64,000 nt of DNA from Hoskinsella mucinilytica. GTDB lineage: Bacteria > Bacillota_I > Bacilli_A > Erysipelotrichales > Erysipelotrichaceae. The notes beneath the pieces were generated by a model. The model made no database searches. It saw nothing but the letters and a program-made list of their open reading frames with translations, and was not told the origin of the DNA. The position numbers were made by a program, and so were the translations under genes. This document shows, one piece after another, positions 25,712 through 35,533 of this stretch; position 1 is the first letter of the stretch, and every line of letters begins with the position of its first letter. The stretch is taken from contig NZ_JBEQZJ010000017.1 of NCBI RefSeq assembly GCF_045223415.1, positions 1 through 64,000 of the forward strand, written 5' to 3'.

Positions 25712-26884
25712 TTATTGATTAAAACACATTTTATAGAAAATAGCTTCGTCTGTTTCATAATCACTGATTTGTAGAAGAACATTTCTCCCATCTGAATAAA
25801 TAAATTCTCTTTGCTTATCATAATCTTCAACAGGTGTTTTAACAATCTTCGCTTTCGTATTATATGGTGATAACAAATAATGTTTGCCATCCCCTTTCAA
25901 TACACATATATATTGGTCATTAATATTTATAGCTTCATACATATTGTCAGTCTCTTCAATGTCATGATAATCATTTTTTTCAAAATCATAAAATGTAAAC
26001 GTTTTATTATCGATATTGTAGAGTAAAGCATAGTTTGCCATTATTTCTAATAAACTAAATTTAGAATCAATGTCTATATTTTTTATTTCGTTGTCTTTCA
26101 AGATATGTAAAATTCCTTGTTTGTTTGATAATTCTTGAAAAACAATTTCATTATTCGCATTATAATGAATTTTCGTATCAAATATAAAAGGTATTTCAGG
26201 ATTTAGAGTGTAATCTGTTAAATATGATTTAGATTGAAATACTTTTTCTAAATTTCTTCCATCAAACGAATATAATATCACAGATATATCGCTATTAGAA
26301 TAATCCTCATTTTCTTTTGAATCAATTGATGATGAAAAAAAGTATACTTTATTGTTTGATTTTGTAAAGTTAGGGTTAAGTAGATCACTCCCGAATTTAG
26401 TTGTCAATAAAACAACTTCCTTCCCATCTACATATGTAGAAACAACATATTTATAAGGCATACCTTTTTCCCAATTTCTTAGGTCAATATAACTAACTAA
26501 TAACTGATTGTTTATTTCAATTGATCCAATCATCTTAATTTTTTCATCTATTTCTAAGACCTTGTTTACTTGATTTTGCTCAAAATCATATTTAAAAATC
26601 TTTTTCGATACATACATTAAATCATTAGTTTGCTCAAAATTTTCAAAATAAAAGTTATTTTGGGAAAAACTCATTTTAGTTGGCATTTTTCTATTTTCCA
26701 ATGGAATGCTATTTAAAACATTTATTTTTTCAAAATCATATTCAAAATTTTGAGAAAGATTTGGCACATGATTAGCCAAATCTTTCTCTTCTTGTTTCTC
26801 GTTCATAAAACATAACAAATATCCAATTAGAAATAATACGCACACAGATGATAATATATAAATAAATTTCTTACGTTTTTTCAT
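25712..26884 (-). CDS. Membrane-anchored probable beta-propeller protein
   Basis: 390 residues. One N-terminal membrane helix (KKFIYILSSVCVLFLIGYLLCFM) with basic residues before it anchors an extracellular domain made of repeated strands ending in short aromatic turns, which suggests a beta-propeller; no family is recognised. It begins 2 bases after the stop of the C39-like peptidase gene, so the two are an operon. A decayed second copy lies at 22131-22415. Confidence 0.6.
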   Translation of the reverse strand: MKKRKKFIYILSSVCVLFLIGYLLCFMNEKQEEKDLANHVPNLSQNFEYDFEKINVLNSIPLENRKMPTKMSFSQNNFYFENFEQTNDLMYVSKKIFKYDFEQNQVNKVLEIDEKIKMIGSIEINNQLLVSYIDLRNWEKGMPYKYVVSTYVDGKEVVLLTTKFGSDLLNPNFTKSNNKVYFFSSSIDSKENEDYSNSDISVILYSFDGRNLEKVFQSKSYLTDYTLNPEIPFIFDTKIHYNANNEIVFQELSNKQGILHILKDNEIKNIDIDSKFSLLEIMANYALLYNIDNKTFTFYDFEKNDYHDIEETDNMYEAININDQYICVLKGDGKHYLLSPYNTKAKIVKTPVEDYDKQREFIYSDGRNVLLQISDYETDEAIFYKMCFNQ

Positions 26885-26886
26885 AA

Positions 26887-27588
26887 TTACCAGATATAGA
26901 TACCAAATGCTTTATCAATTGCAGTCGTCATTTGTGAGATAGAAATCTCATGCTGACCATATCTACTACTATCATATACCCATGGATCTAAGAAAATAAC
27001 AGTATTCGCATCGCTATAACCTTTTGCTGCTAGTGAATGATAAGCTGTGCCTGAACTTGAATAAATATAATATAAATTAACAGGCAATGATAATCCTACA
27101 TAAGAATTTATATCAGCCCTTAAGGCATTTGCAAAAGAATAATCACTAAGTCTCGTCACTTCAAAATTTAAACCAGTAATTTGTCTTAATGCAGTAGCCT
27201 GATCGTCAACATAAGCTCCTGTAGCATCTGTTTTCATTTGTTTAGCAATTTTAGCTTGTGTCCATATATTATCGGATCCTAATTGATAATCAATAATCAT
27301 CTCTCCTACCGCTGCTGCACACCAATATCTATCTTGTTGAGCTCTTAATGGTAAACTAATGCTGTAAACATTTTTTCTCTGTTTTAAAATTTGATTTGCT
27401 TTTGCATACTTCTCATTTCTTGCCTCTATACGTTCCGCATCATAATAATCTGGAACCTGTTCATACTGTTCTGCTGAATCAAAACCATCAGGTATTGTTT
27501 CTACCTCTCCTTCATTAGCAGAAACTTTGATAATTCCTAAAGATGTTGTTAAAATCCCACAGCACATAATACATAATAATTTTTTCAT
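26887..27588 (-). CDS. Exported C39-like cysteine peptidase
   Basis: 233 residues. A signal peptide (MKKLLCIMCCGILTTSLGII, cut near VSANEG) is followed by a short linker and a papain-like C39 domain: the nucleophile in QDRYWCAAAVGEMII, the His in TAYHSLAAKGY, then an Asp in VIFLDPW. The start has GAGGAGG upstream; the frame is open for 36 more codons without a site. C39 peptidases usually trim leader peptides at Gly-Gly sites, but this single-domain exported form has no ABC transporter. The target is unknown. Confidence 0.78.
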   Translation of the reverse strand: MKKLLCIMCCGILTTSLGIIKVSANEGEVETIPDGFDSAEQYEQVPDYYDAERIEARNEKYAKANQILKQRKNVYSISLPLRAQQDRYWCAAAVGEMIIDYQLGSDNIWTQAKIAKQMKTDATGAYVDDQATALRQITGLNFEVTRLSDYSFANALRADINSYVGLSLPVNLYYIYSSSGTAYHSLAAKGYSDANTVIFLDPWVYDSSRYGQHEISISQMTTAIDKAFGIYIW

Positions 27589-27896
27589 TCTCTTTTCCTC
27601 CTCGTGATTGTGGTCACTTATAATTAATTTCAGTTTAACACTCTTTATATTAATGTCCATAATTTCTACATAACTAACCTTTTTTGCGCATAACATACTT
27701 GCAAATTCAATATCCTAAAAACTCATCATAAAACATGGAATGCATAAAGATGAGAATATTGCAAAATTTACTTCTTTTCAACACATCACTAATTTCATGC
27801 ATAATTTCTCACCTTCAATTAATGGTATACCGTTAATATTTTACTTGAGAATAAATATAATCAACTTACTAATACTATTATACTAGGAGAACACAT

Positions 27897-28104
27897 ATGA
27901 CATATTCAGAAACTATTATAAAAAGATTAACTGAGTTATGTGATAATAGAAAAATCACAATCAAAAATAGAAAATCTGATGAAAGGTAAGACGAAGAATC
28001 CAAAGTTGAAAACACTTCACAAACTTGCGATAGGTTTGAACATGACTGTATCTGAATTATTAAATTTTCCAGAAATGAATGAATCTACTTTTGATGATGA
28101 ATGA
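27897..28104 (+). pseudogene. Broken XRE-family regulator gene
   Basis: ATG after AGGAG opens MTYSETIIKRLTELCDNRKITI and then runs to a stop at 27987. The next frame continues IENLMKGKTKNPKLKTLHKL...SELLNF to 28104, the second half of a small XRE helix-turn-helix protein. The missing middle (about a dozen residues, including the start of the recognition helix) and the frame change point to a deletion in the A-rich stretch near 27960-27975. The ~300 bases upstream (27589-27896) show nothing else. Confidence 0.75.
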
Positions 28105-28253
28105 AAAGCAATTTATAATATAAAACATTGATTATCTAATTTTAATTTCATTTATTATTTAATTTATCATCTTTAATTTAATTGGAAACCTCGAAAGTCC
28201 GAGGTTTGTATCCAAAGTGAACCTTATGTAGATAATGAGTGAAAACTTGAGTT

Positions 28254-29939
28254 TCACTCATTTTTGATTGTTCCATATCCATAGATATAGATACTTCCAA
28301 TATGATATTTATTCTGACGACATCCATCATTCGTGCTATTGCCTTCTATCGTATAGACAATGCCATTTCCTACTTTTTCTACGATTCCGACATGATCGCT
28401 CACACCATCGTTTTGCCAATCGAAAAAGATGATGTCTCCGGGAGCTGGTGTAAACATTCTGCTTTGCCATTGACCATGATCCTTAAACCATTGGATACCA
28501 GTTGGACAATAGGCAAACTTTGGTACGATACCTTTATCAATCAAGCCTGCTTCATTTGCACACCATGAGACAAAACAGGCACACCATTCTACACGACTAT
28601 GAAAACCATACCAGCTCCAATAGGGTCTGCCCCCAATATTACCGATTTGTGACTGCGCAATCTGTACAAGACTGCCGTTACCGATATGATAATACTGTAA
28701 TACATGAGGTACATACTGTGGATCACCATAGATATTGGTTTTCAATTCTGCCTTTTTCTGATCACTATATACCTTGGCATTGGCTCGTGTATATCCATCA
28801 AAATTAGTGACCGCCCACTCAATATACGCTTGTCCAAAGTTATATGCCTGCAGTGCTAATGAGATATGTTTAATATCCGTTGTATTCTTGACTTTTGATT
28901 TCTGCATACAGTCCGCAAGATTTTGAATACCAACTTGTATAGAATATTCAGGATCTGTAATACCATTAGGTTTGTTTGGATATTTAAGATTAAAACTGCA
29001 TTCTGATGCCTGCATAGGATCATTTCCTTTCCCTGCACTTTCCTGCATCATCACGGCGTTGATCAGCCCTATATAGTCCTCAATATCATACTCTTTCGCA
29101 TATTTAGCAACCGTATCTGAATAAGCAAGAACTTCTGCGCTGACTGGCTGTATGGCAGTATTGACACTACTATCATCAGATAGTGCGCTAAATACCCCTA
29201 AGAAAAGAGCTATCACAACCAACAAGATAAAAGCTCCTCCAATACTGATAATGTTCTGAATACTTGTCACTGCAACTTTAGCAACTTTAAATGTCGTCTT
29301 TATACTATTTCCTAGATGTTGAACACCTTGTTTGATCTTTCCTGCCGTTTCTTTCGTCTCTTTGACTTTTTGTTTGTGTTTCCGGATATGAAAGAAATGC
29401 ATCTGTTTTTGATAATCATGTTTGTTCACATTCCTAAAACTAACAGAGTGAGACGTCTTTTTTACGGATTTTGTTTTTATTTTATTTTCCCTATGTTGCA
29501 CTGTTTTCAAAGAGGTTGGCTTATTATCATTCGTATTGATTCTTTTTGCTTGATTAGGACAACTCTCTTTATCTTTGATTTTGACACGTTCAGGAACATC
29601 TTTGCTTTTATCCTTTATATCTGCTTGCTTTTCCTTAATATAAGGTTCTTTTCCGGTAGCACCACCATTCTCATCATCTTTTATTCTTGACTGCCTTTTC
29701 TTCTGAATCTTTTTTGCATATCGTTTTGCCATATAGGCACTTTCTACTGCTGTTTTCTTTTCTCTGCCAACAACTGACGCTGTAGCACGTTTTGCAGGAT
29801 CACTTGTTTCATCATGATTCTGTGATTGGCTTTCAGGATTCTTCTTGACATCATTTTGTTTGGTGTAATGATGTAGTGTTTCTTTTTTGTCAAGTGTACT
29901 AATACTTACATTTGATTCTTTAACTTTAATATCTTTCAT
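28254..29939 (-). CDS. Conjugation cell-wall hydrolase: lysozyme-like plus CHAP domains
   Basis: 561 residues. A long basic cytoplasmic N-terminus (1-225) leads to one membrane helix (about 230-255). Outside are a lysozyme-like domain (GLINAVMMQESAGKGNDPMQASE, about 290-395) and a C-terminal CHAP/NlpC-like amidase domain with Cys in VEWCACFVSWCANEAG and His in SDHVGIVEKV. Such proteins open the wall for the mating channel, like Orf14 of Tn916 and the CD1108-type ICE proteins. It is the last gene of the minus-strand conjugation operon. Confidence 0.88.
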   Translation of the reverse strand: MKDIKVKESNVSISTLDKKETLHHYTKQNDVKKNPESQSQNHDETSDPAKRATASVVGREKKTAVESAYMAKRYAKKIQKKRQSRIKDDENGGATGKEPYIKEKQADIKDKSKDVPERVKIKDKESCPNQAKRINTNDNKPTSLKTVQHRENKIKTKSVKKTSHSVSFRNVNKHDYQKQMHFFHIRKHKQKVKETKETAGKIKQGVQHLGNSIKTTFKVAKVAVTSIQNIISIGGAFILLVVIALFLGVFSALSDDSSVNTAIQPVSAEVLAYSDTVAKYAKEYDIEDYIGLINAVMMQESAGKGNDPMQASECSFNLKYPNKPNGITDPEYSIQVGIQNLADCMQKSKVKNTTDIKHISLALQAYNFGQAYIEWAVTNFDGYTRANAKVYSDQKKAELKTNIYGDPQYVPHVLQYYHIGNGSLVQIAQSQIGNIGGRPYWSWYGFHSRVEWCACFVSWCANEAGLIDKGIVPKFAYCPTGIQWFKDHGQWQSRMFTPAPGDIIFFDWQNDGVSDHVGIVEKVGNGIVYTIEGNSTNDGCRQNKYHIGSIYIYGYGTIKNE

Positions 29940-29946
29940 AAGCTGT

Positions 29947-30336
29947 CTATCGTACTAGATCATTCTTCTTCTGACTTATGGAATGACAGTATTCAGGATA
30001 TTTCAGTTTTATCGCCTCAAAAAAGTATGGCGCTGATTCACAACAAAACAGATCATAAGGTGTAGATGGTAGCTTTTCATCAGCATATCCATTCCACATA
30101 TTGAAAGCAAAAAGAGTTGTCTTAATGGAACCGCTCGTTTGCCAGCTACCTTCCAATGTTTTAGGTTTGATTTGGTCTTTTTTGAAATCAAATATCGCCT
30201 GAATATTAGCCCTTGTATCAGGATTGATTCCTAGTGTATAGAACAGCGCTCTATGATAACTATCATCTCTTTTAGAATGTTTCATACATTCTAGGAAAAA
30301 CTTCTCATGTTGAGAATCTATAAATCGTATTTGCAT
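29947..30336 (-). CDS. ICE-conserved protein, DUF6075-like
   Basis: 129 residues, soluble. MQIRFIDSQHEKFFLECMK and FNMWNGYADE...YDLFCCESAPYFFEAIKLKYP recall the DUF6075 family found in ICEs. Function unknown. It begins after an AAGGAAG site and ends 7 bases before the wall hydrolase gene. Confidence 0.6.
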   Translation of the reverse strand: MQIRFIDSQHEKFFLECMKHSKRDDSYHRALFYTLGINPDTRANIQAIFDFKKDQIKPKTLEGSWQTSGSIKTTLFAFNMWNGYADEKLPSTPYDLFCCESAPYFFEAIKLKYPEYCHSISQKKNDLVR

Positions 30337-30440
30337 TTAAAACACTTCCTTTCATAGTTGTCAAACTTGCAATTTAAAAAATCGCACATTGGTATATAGG
30401 ATTAAAAGCTCCTATAATGAGTGCGAAAGGTGGAATCTAC

Positions 30441-30791
30441 ATGGATAAATTTTTAGAATCATTCTACGATGAACATTTTGCAAATAGAGAAAACAACAAC
30501 ATTGCTCAGACTGCTGAATATAAAAAGCGCTCTGACCTTCATGAACAGCTATTAAGGCAAATACATACTTATTTGGTCGAAGTGTTACCATCCAGTGAAG
30601 CACTTGGATTGCTTAATGATTTCAATGATGCAATGTTTTCTCTTTTGGCACTGTATCAATACGAAGATTTCAAATACTATTTCCTGACCGGTATCCAGCT
30701 TGGTATAGAGATAGCGCAAAAGAAACAATCTGAAATGACAGTCGATCAACTCATGTCCGTGCTACATCGTATAAAAGAAGAAAGCTCCTGA
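30441..30791 (+). CDS. ICE-conserved small protein, DUF6809-like
   Basis: 116 residues beginning MDKFLESFYDEHFA, acidic and helical. AGGTGG lies 7 bases before this ATG. It resembles the DUF6809 family of ICE proteins; function unknown. It is transcribed against the surrounding operon, from a gap shared with the DUF6075-like gene. Confidence 0.6.
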   Translation: MDKFLESFYDEHFANRENNNIAQTAEYKKRSDLHEQLLRQIHTYLVEVLPSSEALGLLNDFNDAMFSLLALYQYEDFKYYFLTGIQLGIEIAQKKQSEMTVDQLMSVLHRIKEESS

Positions 30792-30814
30792 TGGATCATC
30801 ACATCAGGAGTTTT

Positions 30815-31576
30815 TTATCTATCCTTATCTTTTGGTAACGCCTTATCAAGAAAAGCTGCATCATTCACTTTACTATCGTTAATCTGCTTTAAGTCTCTTT
30901 TTACGGATGTTTTATCTAATCCATCCAGTTTTTTATAAGCTGATTGTGTTTTGTGATACAATATCTCAATTTTCTGATTCAGACCTGCACCAACTTGTTG
31001 CAACATGTTTAACTTTTGCTGATCGCCTTGATAAGGAACAACATCTTTTCCAGTCATGATGCGGCCGATATTCTTAAAATTGTGTTTAATATTTCTGGAT
31101 TGTGCTGTTATTTCAGCTACTTTCCCATTAAATGAACCTATCGCTCCATTCGTAAATGCGAGAGAACGCCCAATGTTTTGTAACGCCTGTTTGAAATGCA
31201 ATGTCTCTACTGTCTGGATAACAGCGTGTTTACCTTTACTTTTGAATTCATCTACAGACTTCTTAACAGCAGTTCGAAATGAATTCTTTGTTTTCTCTAA
31301 CAATCCTTTTGTATGATTGACTGCAAGTTCCAGCTTATCTGTAATCACAGTGAGACGAGATTTTGTTTCCGGATTCTGTAAAGTCTGGATTGTTTCCTTT
31401 AAACTTGTGACTTCCTGAATCAGTTCTGTAAATTTCTGTTCCATTGTGTCTAAATATTCTAAAAGTTCTTTGGTGTCTTTCACATCTTTGTGCTTACCAC
31501 TCTTCATGAGTGCTGCCAGATATTCTTGAATCACTGGTTCATCTTTCATTGAAATTGCAGGTAATTGTTTTTCCAT
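30815..31576 (-). CDS. Coiled-coil ICE protein, DUF6674-like
   Basis: 253 residues, largely helical with coiled-coil character (residues 40-110), then a basic region. The opening ISMKDEPVIQEYLAALMKSGK is like DUF6674 proteins found next to virB4 in ICEs. Function unknown. It lies 6 bases after the virB4 stop. Confidence 0.6.
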   Translation of the reverse strand: MEKQLPAISMKDEPVIQEYLAALMKSGKHKDVKDTKELLEYLDTMEQKFTELIQEVTSLKETIQTLQNPETKSRLTVITDKLELAVNHTKGLLEKTKNSFRTAVKKSVDEFKSKGKHAVIQTVETLHFKQALQNIGRSLAFTNGAIGSFNGKVAEITAQSRNIKHNFKNIGRIMTGKDVVPYQGDQQKLNMLQQVGAGLNQKIEILYHKTQSAYKKLDGLDKTSVKRDLKQINDSKVNDAAFLDKALPKDKDR

Positions 31577-31582
31577 ATGTTA

Positions 31583-33913
31583 TCACGCTTCCTCTCTGTC
31601 TTTTGGTTTTGTGGTCATAAGTTGATATAGTTTTGTATCTCGTGGAAACTTATTGATAAAAGGAACAAGGGAACCACCATACTTAATAAGCCCTGATCCT
31701 GATTGTGCATTTGTGATATAGGATAATTGTTCTTCTGAAATATTCAGTAATTTTGCCAGCTTCTCTCGATCCTGATAAGACTGATTCAACATAACGACAA
31801 ATTCGCTGTTACTGATCATCGTACTTGCCTGCACACTATCCAAGAGGTACTCTACATTTTGTGTGATACCTGTAGGAAAGGCATCACGTTTACGGAATTG
31901 TCGCCAAGCTGAATTAAAAAAGGACGCACTTTCTTCGTTTTCAAATACTACATGGAACTCGTCCAGAAAAATATGTGTTCTCTTTCCTTTGCGCCAGTTA
32001 CAATTAACCCTGTTAATCATTGCATCTGTAATGACCAATAATCCCATCGTCTTTAATTGTTTGCCTAAATTGAAAATATCATAGGAAATAATACGGTTTT
32101 CTACATCGACATTGGTTTCATGGGAGAAGGCATCCAAACTTCCATCTGTGAACAATTCCAGTTTCAACGCAAGACTGCGTGCCTCTAATTCCGGCTGTTC
32201 CAGTAATTTCTTTCTTAACACGTTTAGTGTAGGGACTGCCCCATGTCGTTTATAATCTGAATAGACCAATGCAACACAACGGTCAATGATACTACGGTCT
32301 ACCGGTTTGATTCCATCACGATCTAACTGCTCAAATATTGACATGATGAATTGTGATTTATCTCCAACCGGATTACCGGTATCTCCGTATCCCTCCACCA
32401 TATCCATGGCATTGATATGATCTTTACTGCCCGCAGAAATATGAATGACTTCACCATTTAACATTTCAACAAGCGCTGTATACTCGGACTCAGGGTCACA
32501 AATCAGGATGTCATCATCAGTAGCTAACGCTAAAAATACAATTTGCTCTTTGGTGATAAATGATTTTCCTGATCCGGGTACACCAAGAATAAAAGAGTTT
32601 GGATTCAGCAAGTTTTCCTTATTACAGAGAATCAGATTATTGGTGATGGCATGTTGTCCAAACCAGATCCCTTTTTTGTCCATAATATCCTGCGCTCTAA
32701 ATGGAATAAAGACTGCAGCACTCTCTGTTAAAAGAGTTCTTACAATATTCAGCTTATTGATACCTAATGGCAGCACCGTGTTCAAGCCATCTAGTTGACG
32801 GCTCGCAAAAGCGAGGGTTGATAATTCACACATATACTTTCTTGCGATTGCCTTCAGTGCTTCTGTATCTGCATCAAGCTCCTCTAAGCTGTCCGCAAGA
32901 TGGGCAAGTGTGATCGTACCAAACATCATACGTTGATCCCGTACTGTCAAATCATCCAAAAACTCCTTTGCCTCATGGCGCTGCTGTTCCATATCGTAAG
33001 GTATCACTGCTGAAAAATTATTGTTAGAGTTTTGCTTCCTCTGCCAATTCGTTATATTTGTCTCTACACCAAGTAAACGATTTTCTACTTCCTTGACGGC
33101 TTCATCTGTTTGCACGGTCACTATATCTATAGAAAACATCAGATTTTTATTAAGTGAACAGATTTCTGATACAAAGCTGTCCTTGATATAGCGTGCATAA
33201 TCACTCAAAAATAAAACACGTCCATACTTATCACCGATCCTAAAATACTTATGCTCAAAGATAGGTGCTTTCGGACATATGGCATCTTTGAAGTCATGTC
33301 CTTTTTTGATAGAATCCGGCATATCGAAGTTAAAAGATTCTTCCTCACCATTTCTGTAGAAATCATGGAGAACCTTTAATCTTTCAATGGCATCCATGTT
33401 TTCACAAGTAGAACCCAGCTTTCCAAAATGAGAGGATAGTTCTATAGCAGTACGATTGAAAAAACTTCTTGCTTCTTCATAACTGTTGCGAAATATGGTA
33501 ACTGTCAAATACTTCTCTTGCAGAATATCTTCTGAACCCGATACCTTGTCTAAGAGCATCCGGTTGTATTCTTCACGATATTCATTCAATCCATCATTCT
33601 GATATGGTATCAGTATCTCTGATTTAAAGTCTTTGATATTGATCTTTCTATTATTGATCGTGATTTTAGACATTGTTGAACTGTCCAGTGAATTCAGCAG
33701 TTCTGAATAATCCAAGAAGATACTGACCTTTTCATCTTTCGAAGCAATGGAATAATTGACATCTTGAAATCGAAACGTCATACTGTAGCGATTGCCTAAT
33801 TTAAAAATACCATCTTTGTAGATGGTATCCGCTTCAACAATATCCTGTGCTTTTTTGGGAATTCTCAACTTATTTTTGTTTTGCTTTCTTAATCTTTCGT
33901 AACCCTTTATCAT
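31583..33913 (-). CDS. virB4: VirB4-family conjugation ATPase
   Basis: 776 residues. Walker A is GVPGSGKSFITKEQ (about residue 446), Walker B is THIFLDEFHVVF, followed by FRKRDAFPTGITQNVEYLL typical of VirB4/TraE. The N-terminal ~400 residues are the usual VirB4 adaptor. It energizes the mating-pair channel at the inner face of the membrane. It overlaps the end of the prgI gene by 44 bases in another frame. Confidence 0.93.
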   Translation of the reverse strand: MIKGYERLRKQNKNKLRIPKKAQDIVEADTIYKDGIFKLGNRYSMTFRFQDVNYSIASKDEKVSIFLDYSELLNSLDSSTMSKITINNRKINIKDFKSEILIPYQNDGLNEYREEYNRMLLDKVSGSEDILQEKYLTVTIFRNSYEEARSFFNRTAIELSSHFGKLGSTCENMDAIERLKVLHDFYRNGEEESFNFDMPDSIKKGHDFKDAICPKAPIFEHKYFRIGDKYGRVLFLSDYARYIKDSFVSEICSLNKNLMFSIDIVTVQTDEAVKEVENRLLGVETNITNWQRKQNSNNNFSAVIPYDMEQQRHEAKEFLDDLTVRDQRMMFGTITLAHLADSLEELDADTEALKAIARKYMCELSTLAFASRQLDGLNTVLPLGINKLNIVRTLLTESAAVFIPFRAQDIMDKKGIWFGQHAITNNLILCNKENLLNPNSFILGVPGSGKSFITKEQIVFLALATDDDILICDPESEYTALVEMLNGEVIHISAGSKDHINAMDMVEGYGDTGNPVGDKSQFIMSIFEQLDRDGIKPVDRSIIDRCVALVYSDYKRHGAVPTLNVLRKKLLEQPELEARSLALKLELFTDGSLDAFSHETNVDVENRIISYDIFNLGKQLKTMGLLVITDAMINRVNCNWRKGKRTHIFLDEFHVVFENEESASFFNSAWRQFRKRDAFPTGITQNVEYLLDSVQASTMISNSEFVVMLNQSYQDREKLAKLLNISEEQLSYITNAQSGSGLIKYGGSLVPFINKFPRDTKLYQLMTTKPKDREEA

Positions 33914-34271
33914 CTTTCTTTAATTCCTCCTTTAAATGGTGTTCTATGCTTCCTTTTAGACATTCATAATAGATATTCACTGGTTGAAACACTAAACGTC
34001 TCTGTTTTAAAAGGAAAGAGCGGACTGCTGTAATAACAATCTGCTCCGCATTCATCCCCTGATATTTCACGAATCCCAGCATGGCAAATGGTGCTGCGCC
34101 TATCATACACAGCCAACTGGTCATTTCCATTCCCAACTTGTCTATAAAGGCAAAGTATAAAATGACTGCTACGATACAGGCAATGGCTGAAAAGAAACAT
34201 TGCCGCATAGACAGACCAAAGAAGATACTTTCCGTGTATTCTCTGATTTCCTTATTGATTTTTACTTCCAT
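33870..34271 (-). CDS. PrgI-family membrane protein (VirB3-like)
   Basis: 133 residues. Two adjacent membrane helices (about 25-70) follow the conserved opening MEVKINKEIREYTESIFFGLSMRQ, the PrgI/VirB3-like signature. A channel component that works with VirB4. AAAGG lies upstream of the ATG, and the 3' end overlaps virB4 by 44 bases. Confidence 0.85.
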   Translation of the reverse strand: MEVKINKEIREYTESIFFGLSMRQCFFSAIACIVAVILYFAFIDKLGMEMTSWLCMIGAAPFAMLGFVKYQGMNAEQIVITAVRSFLLKQRRLVFQPVNIYYECLKGSIEHHLKEELKKDDKGLRKIKKAKQK

Positions 34272-34276
34272 ATTTT

Positions 34277-34414
34277 TTACCTTTCCTGTGATTTAACTTT
34301 TGGTTTGCTATAAAACTTCATAACATCCGGAACCTTTATTTGAGAAGCTTCTCGTAGTTTCTCTGCTGTAATACCCTCCACTTTACAATGGCTGAGGATA
34401 TATTCTGATCTCAT
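34277..34414 (-). CDS. Possible small ORF between the 74-residue protein and prgI
   Basis: A 45-codon frame (MRSEYILSHC... ending KPKVKSQER) overlaps the end of the upstream 74-residue gene and stops 5 bases before the prgI start. There is no good ribosome site, so it would depend on coupled translation. It has no recognised family. Confidence 0.35.
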   Translation of the reverse strand: MRSEYILSHCKVEGITAEKLREASQIKVPDVMKFYSKPKVKSQER

Positions 34415-34607
34415 CATTTGATTTAGGATAATATTTAGGCAGGATATTCCACAACATGATGTGTGCCTGCATTTCCATATGATCGATACGAAATCCGTCT
34501 TGTAACTTATTCATAAAAATCTCATGAAATGCACTATCTATCGTTTCCGCTTCCTTTAATAAATCTGTTTGCATTTCATCACCACCACTATTCAGCCTTT
34601 CTTTCAT
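34383..34607 (-). CDS. Small hypothetical protein of the transfer operon
   Basis: 74 residues, acidic, helical (AETIDSAFHEIFMNKLQDGF), no membrane segment and no family recognised. AAAGGAG precedes its ATG. It lies between the VirB6/TrbL-like gene and prgI in the same direction. Confidence 0.55.
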   Translation of the reverse strand: MKERLNSGGDEMQTDLLKEAETIDSAFHEIFMNKLQDGFRIDHMEMQAHIMLWNILPKYYPKSNDEIRIYPQPL

Positions 34608-34621
34608 ATCATCACTCCTTT

Positions 34622-35452
34622 CTATAAGCCCATCATTTCCTTGACGATGCGGTCTGACATCTTGACTGTACCGACAAGAATCAGCATGTTAAAAATTAAC
34701 TCTCCCACATAACTCCATACCATGCTTACCGCACTGGCATTGGGATCAATCACAGGTGGTGATGTAGCGAAGGCAGAAAATATGATGCAGGCTAATACAA
34801 TGATCGAACCTTCCAAACAAACGCCTGCATATGATTTAATGAAAGTCATCGCAATGTGTTGTGTCGTTTCTCCAGCAGAAGTAGATAATGGGACAGGGGC
34901 AATCGCTGTATACATATAGACTTTGAAAAAGCGCCCATACACAGTTAGGATCATGACGAATGATAGAACAGTAATAAATATCCCACCAAGTAAAGTAACT
35001 GCCCATAGAGGGATGGATTCCAGAAAACCGCAGTCATCAACAGCGTCAATGATTTCTTGTGGTAATACCGTATTGGTAGCTGTTCCTACACCGACTGTTG
35101 TCATAATCGTTGATGTGATGCCTTGAACAATCGTAAAGACAGCTTTCATCAATTCCATGCCGTAAACGACCAATCCTCGGGCAATCACAAATCGGATGAA
35201 AAGCTTTACCGCATGTTCCGGTCGCTTAATATCCTGAAATGATGTACATGTCTTAACAACTGCGACGACAAAGAATAAAACCAGTAATGCTATCCCTATC
35301 GCAAGCAGTGCTCCATGAACTTTTTCGATGATTCGCCAGATACTGCCACCTTTGAATTCTTCAGGAGATTGTGTTAACAGTAACCAGATCTCAGCCAGCT
35401 TTTCATTCCACGTATTGATTGCATTTGTTAGATTATCAATGATGCCATCCAT
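34622..35452 (-). CDS. VirB6/TrbL-like conjugation membrane protein
   Basis: 276 residues with about six membrane helices. The acidic and amphipathic start (MDGIIDNLTNAINTWNEKL) and the block YMYTAIAPVPLSTSAGETTQHIAMTFIKSY are characteristic of the VirB6/TrbL-like proteins of Gram-positive ICEs (CD1112 type). It should form part of the inner-membrane channel. Confidence 0.85.
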   Translation of the reverse strand: MDGIIDNLTNAINTWNEKLAEIWLLLTQSPEEFKGGSIWRIIEKVHGALLAIGIALLVLFFVVAVVKTCTSFQDIKRPEHAVKLFIRFVIARGLVVYGMELMKAVFTIVQGITSTIMTTVGVGTATNTVLPQEIIDAVDDCGFLESIPLWAVTLLGGIFITVLSFVMILTVYGRFFKVYMYTAIAPVPLSTSAGETTQHIAMTFIKSYAGVCLEGSIIVLACIIFSAFATSPPVIDPNASAVSMVWSYVGELIFNMLILVGTVKMSDRIVKEMMGL

Positions 35453-35454
35453 CT

Positions 35455-35532
35455 TTACATCACTTCCAATCCATTTTGAATATCACACCAAGGCTTATAA
35501 ACGACTTGATATGTTCTTAAATTCACTGTCAT
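35455..35532 (-). CDS. Possible 25-residue peptide between pilin-like and TrbL-like genes
   Basis: MTVNLRTYQVVYKPWCDIQN and five more residues. The ATG lies one base after the stop of the upstream gene, whose last codons supply a GGTGG ribosome site, and it ends just before the VirB6/TrbL-like gene. Either a real coupled peptide or chance. Confidence 0.35.
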   Translation of the reverse strand: MTVNLRTYQVVYKPWCDIQNGLEVM

Positions 35533-35533
35533 A

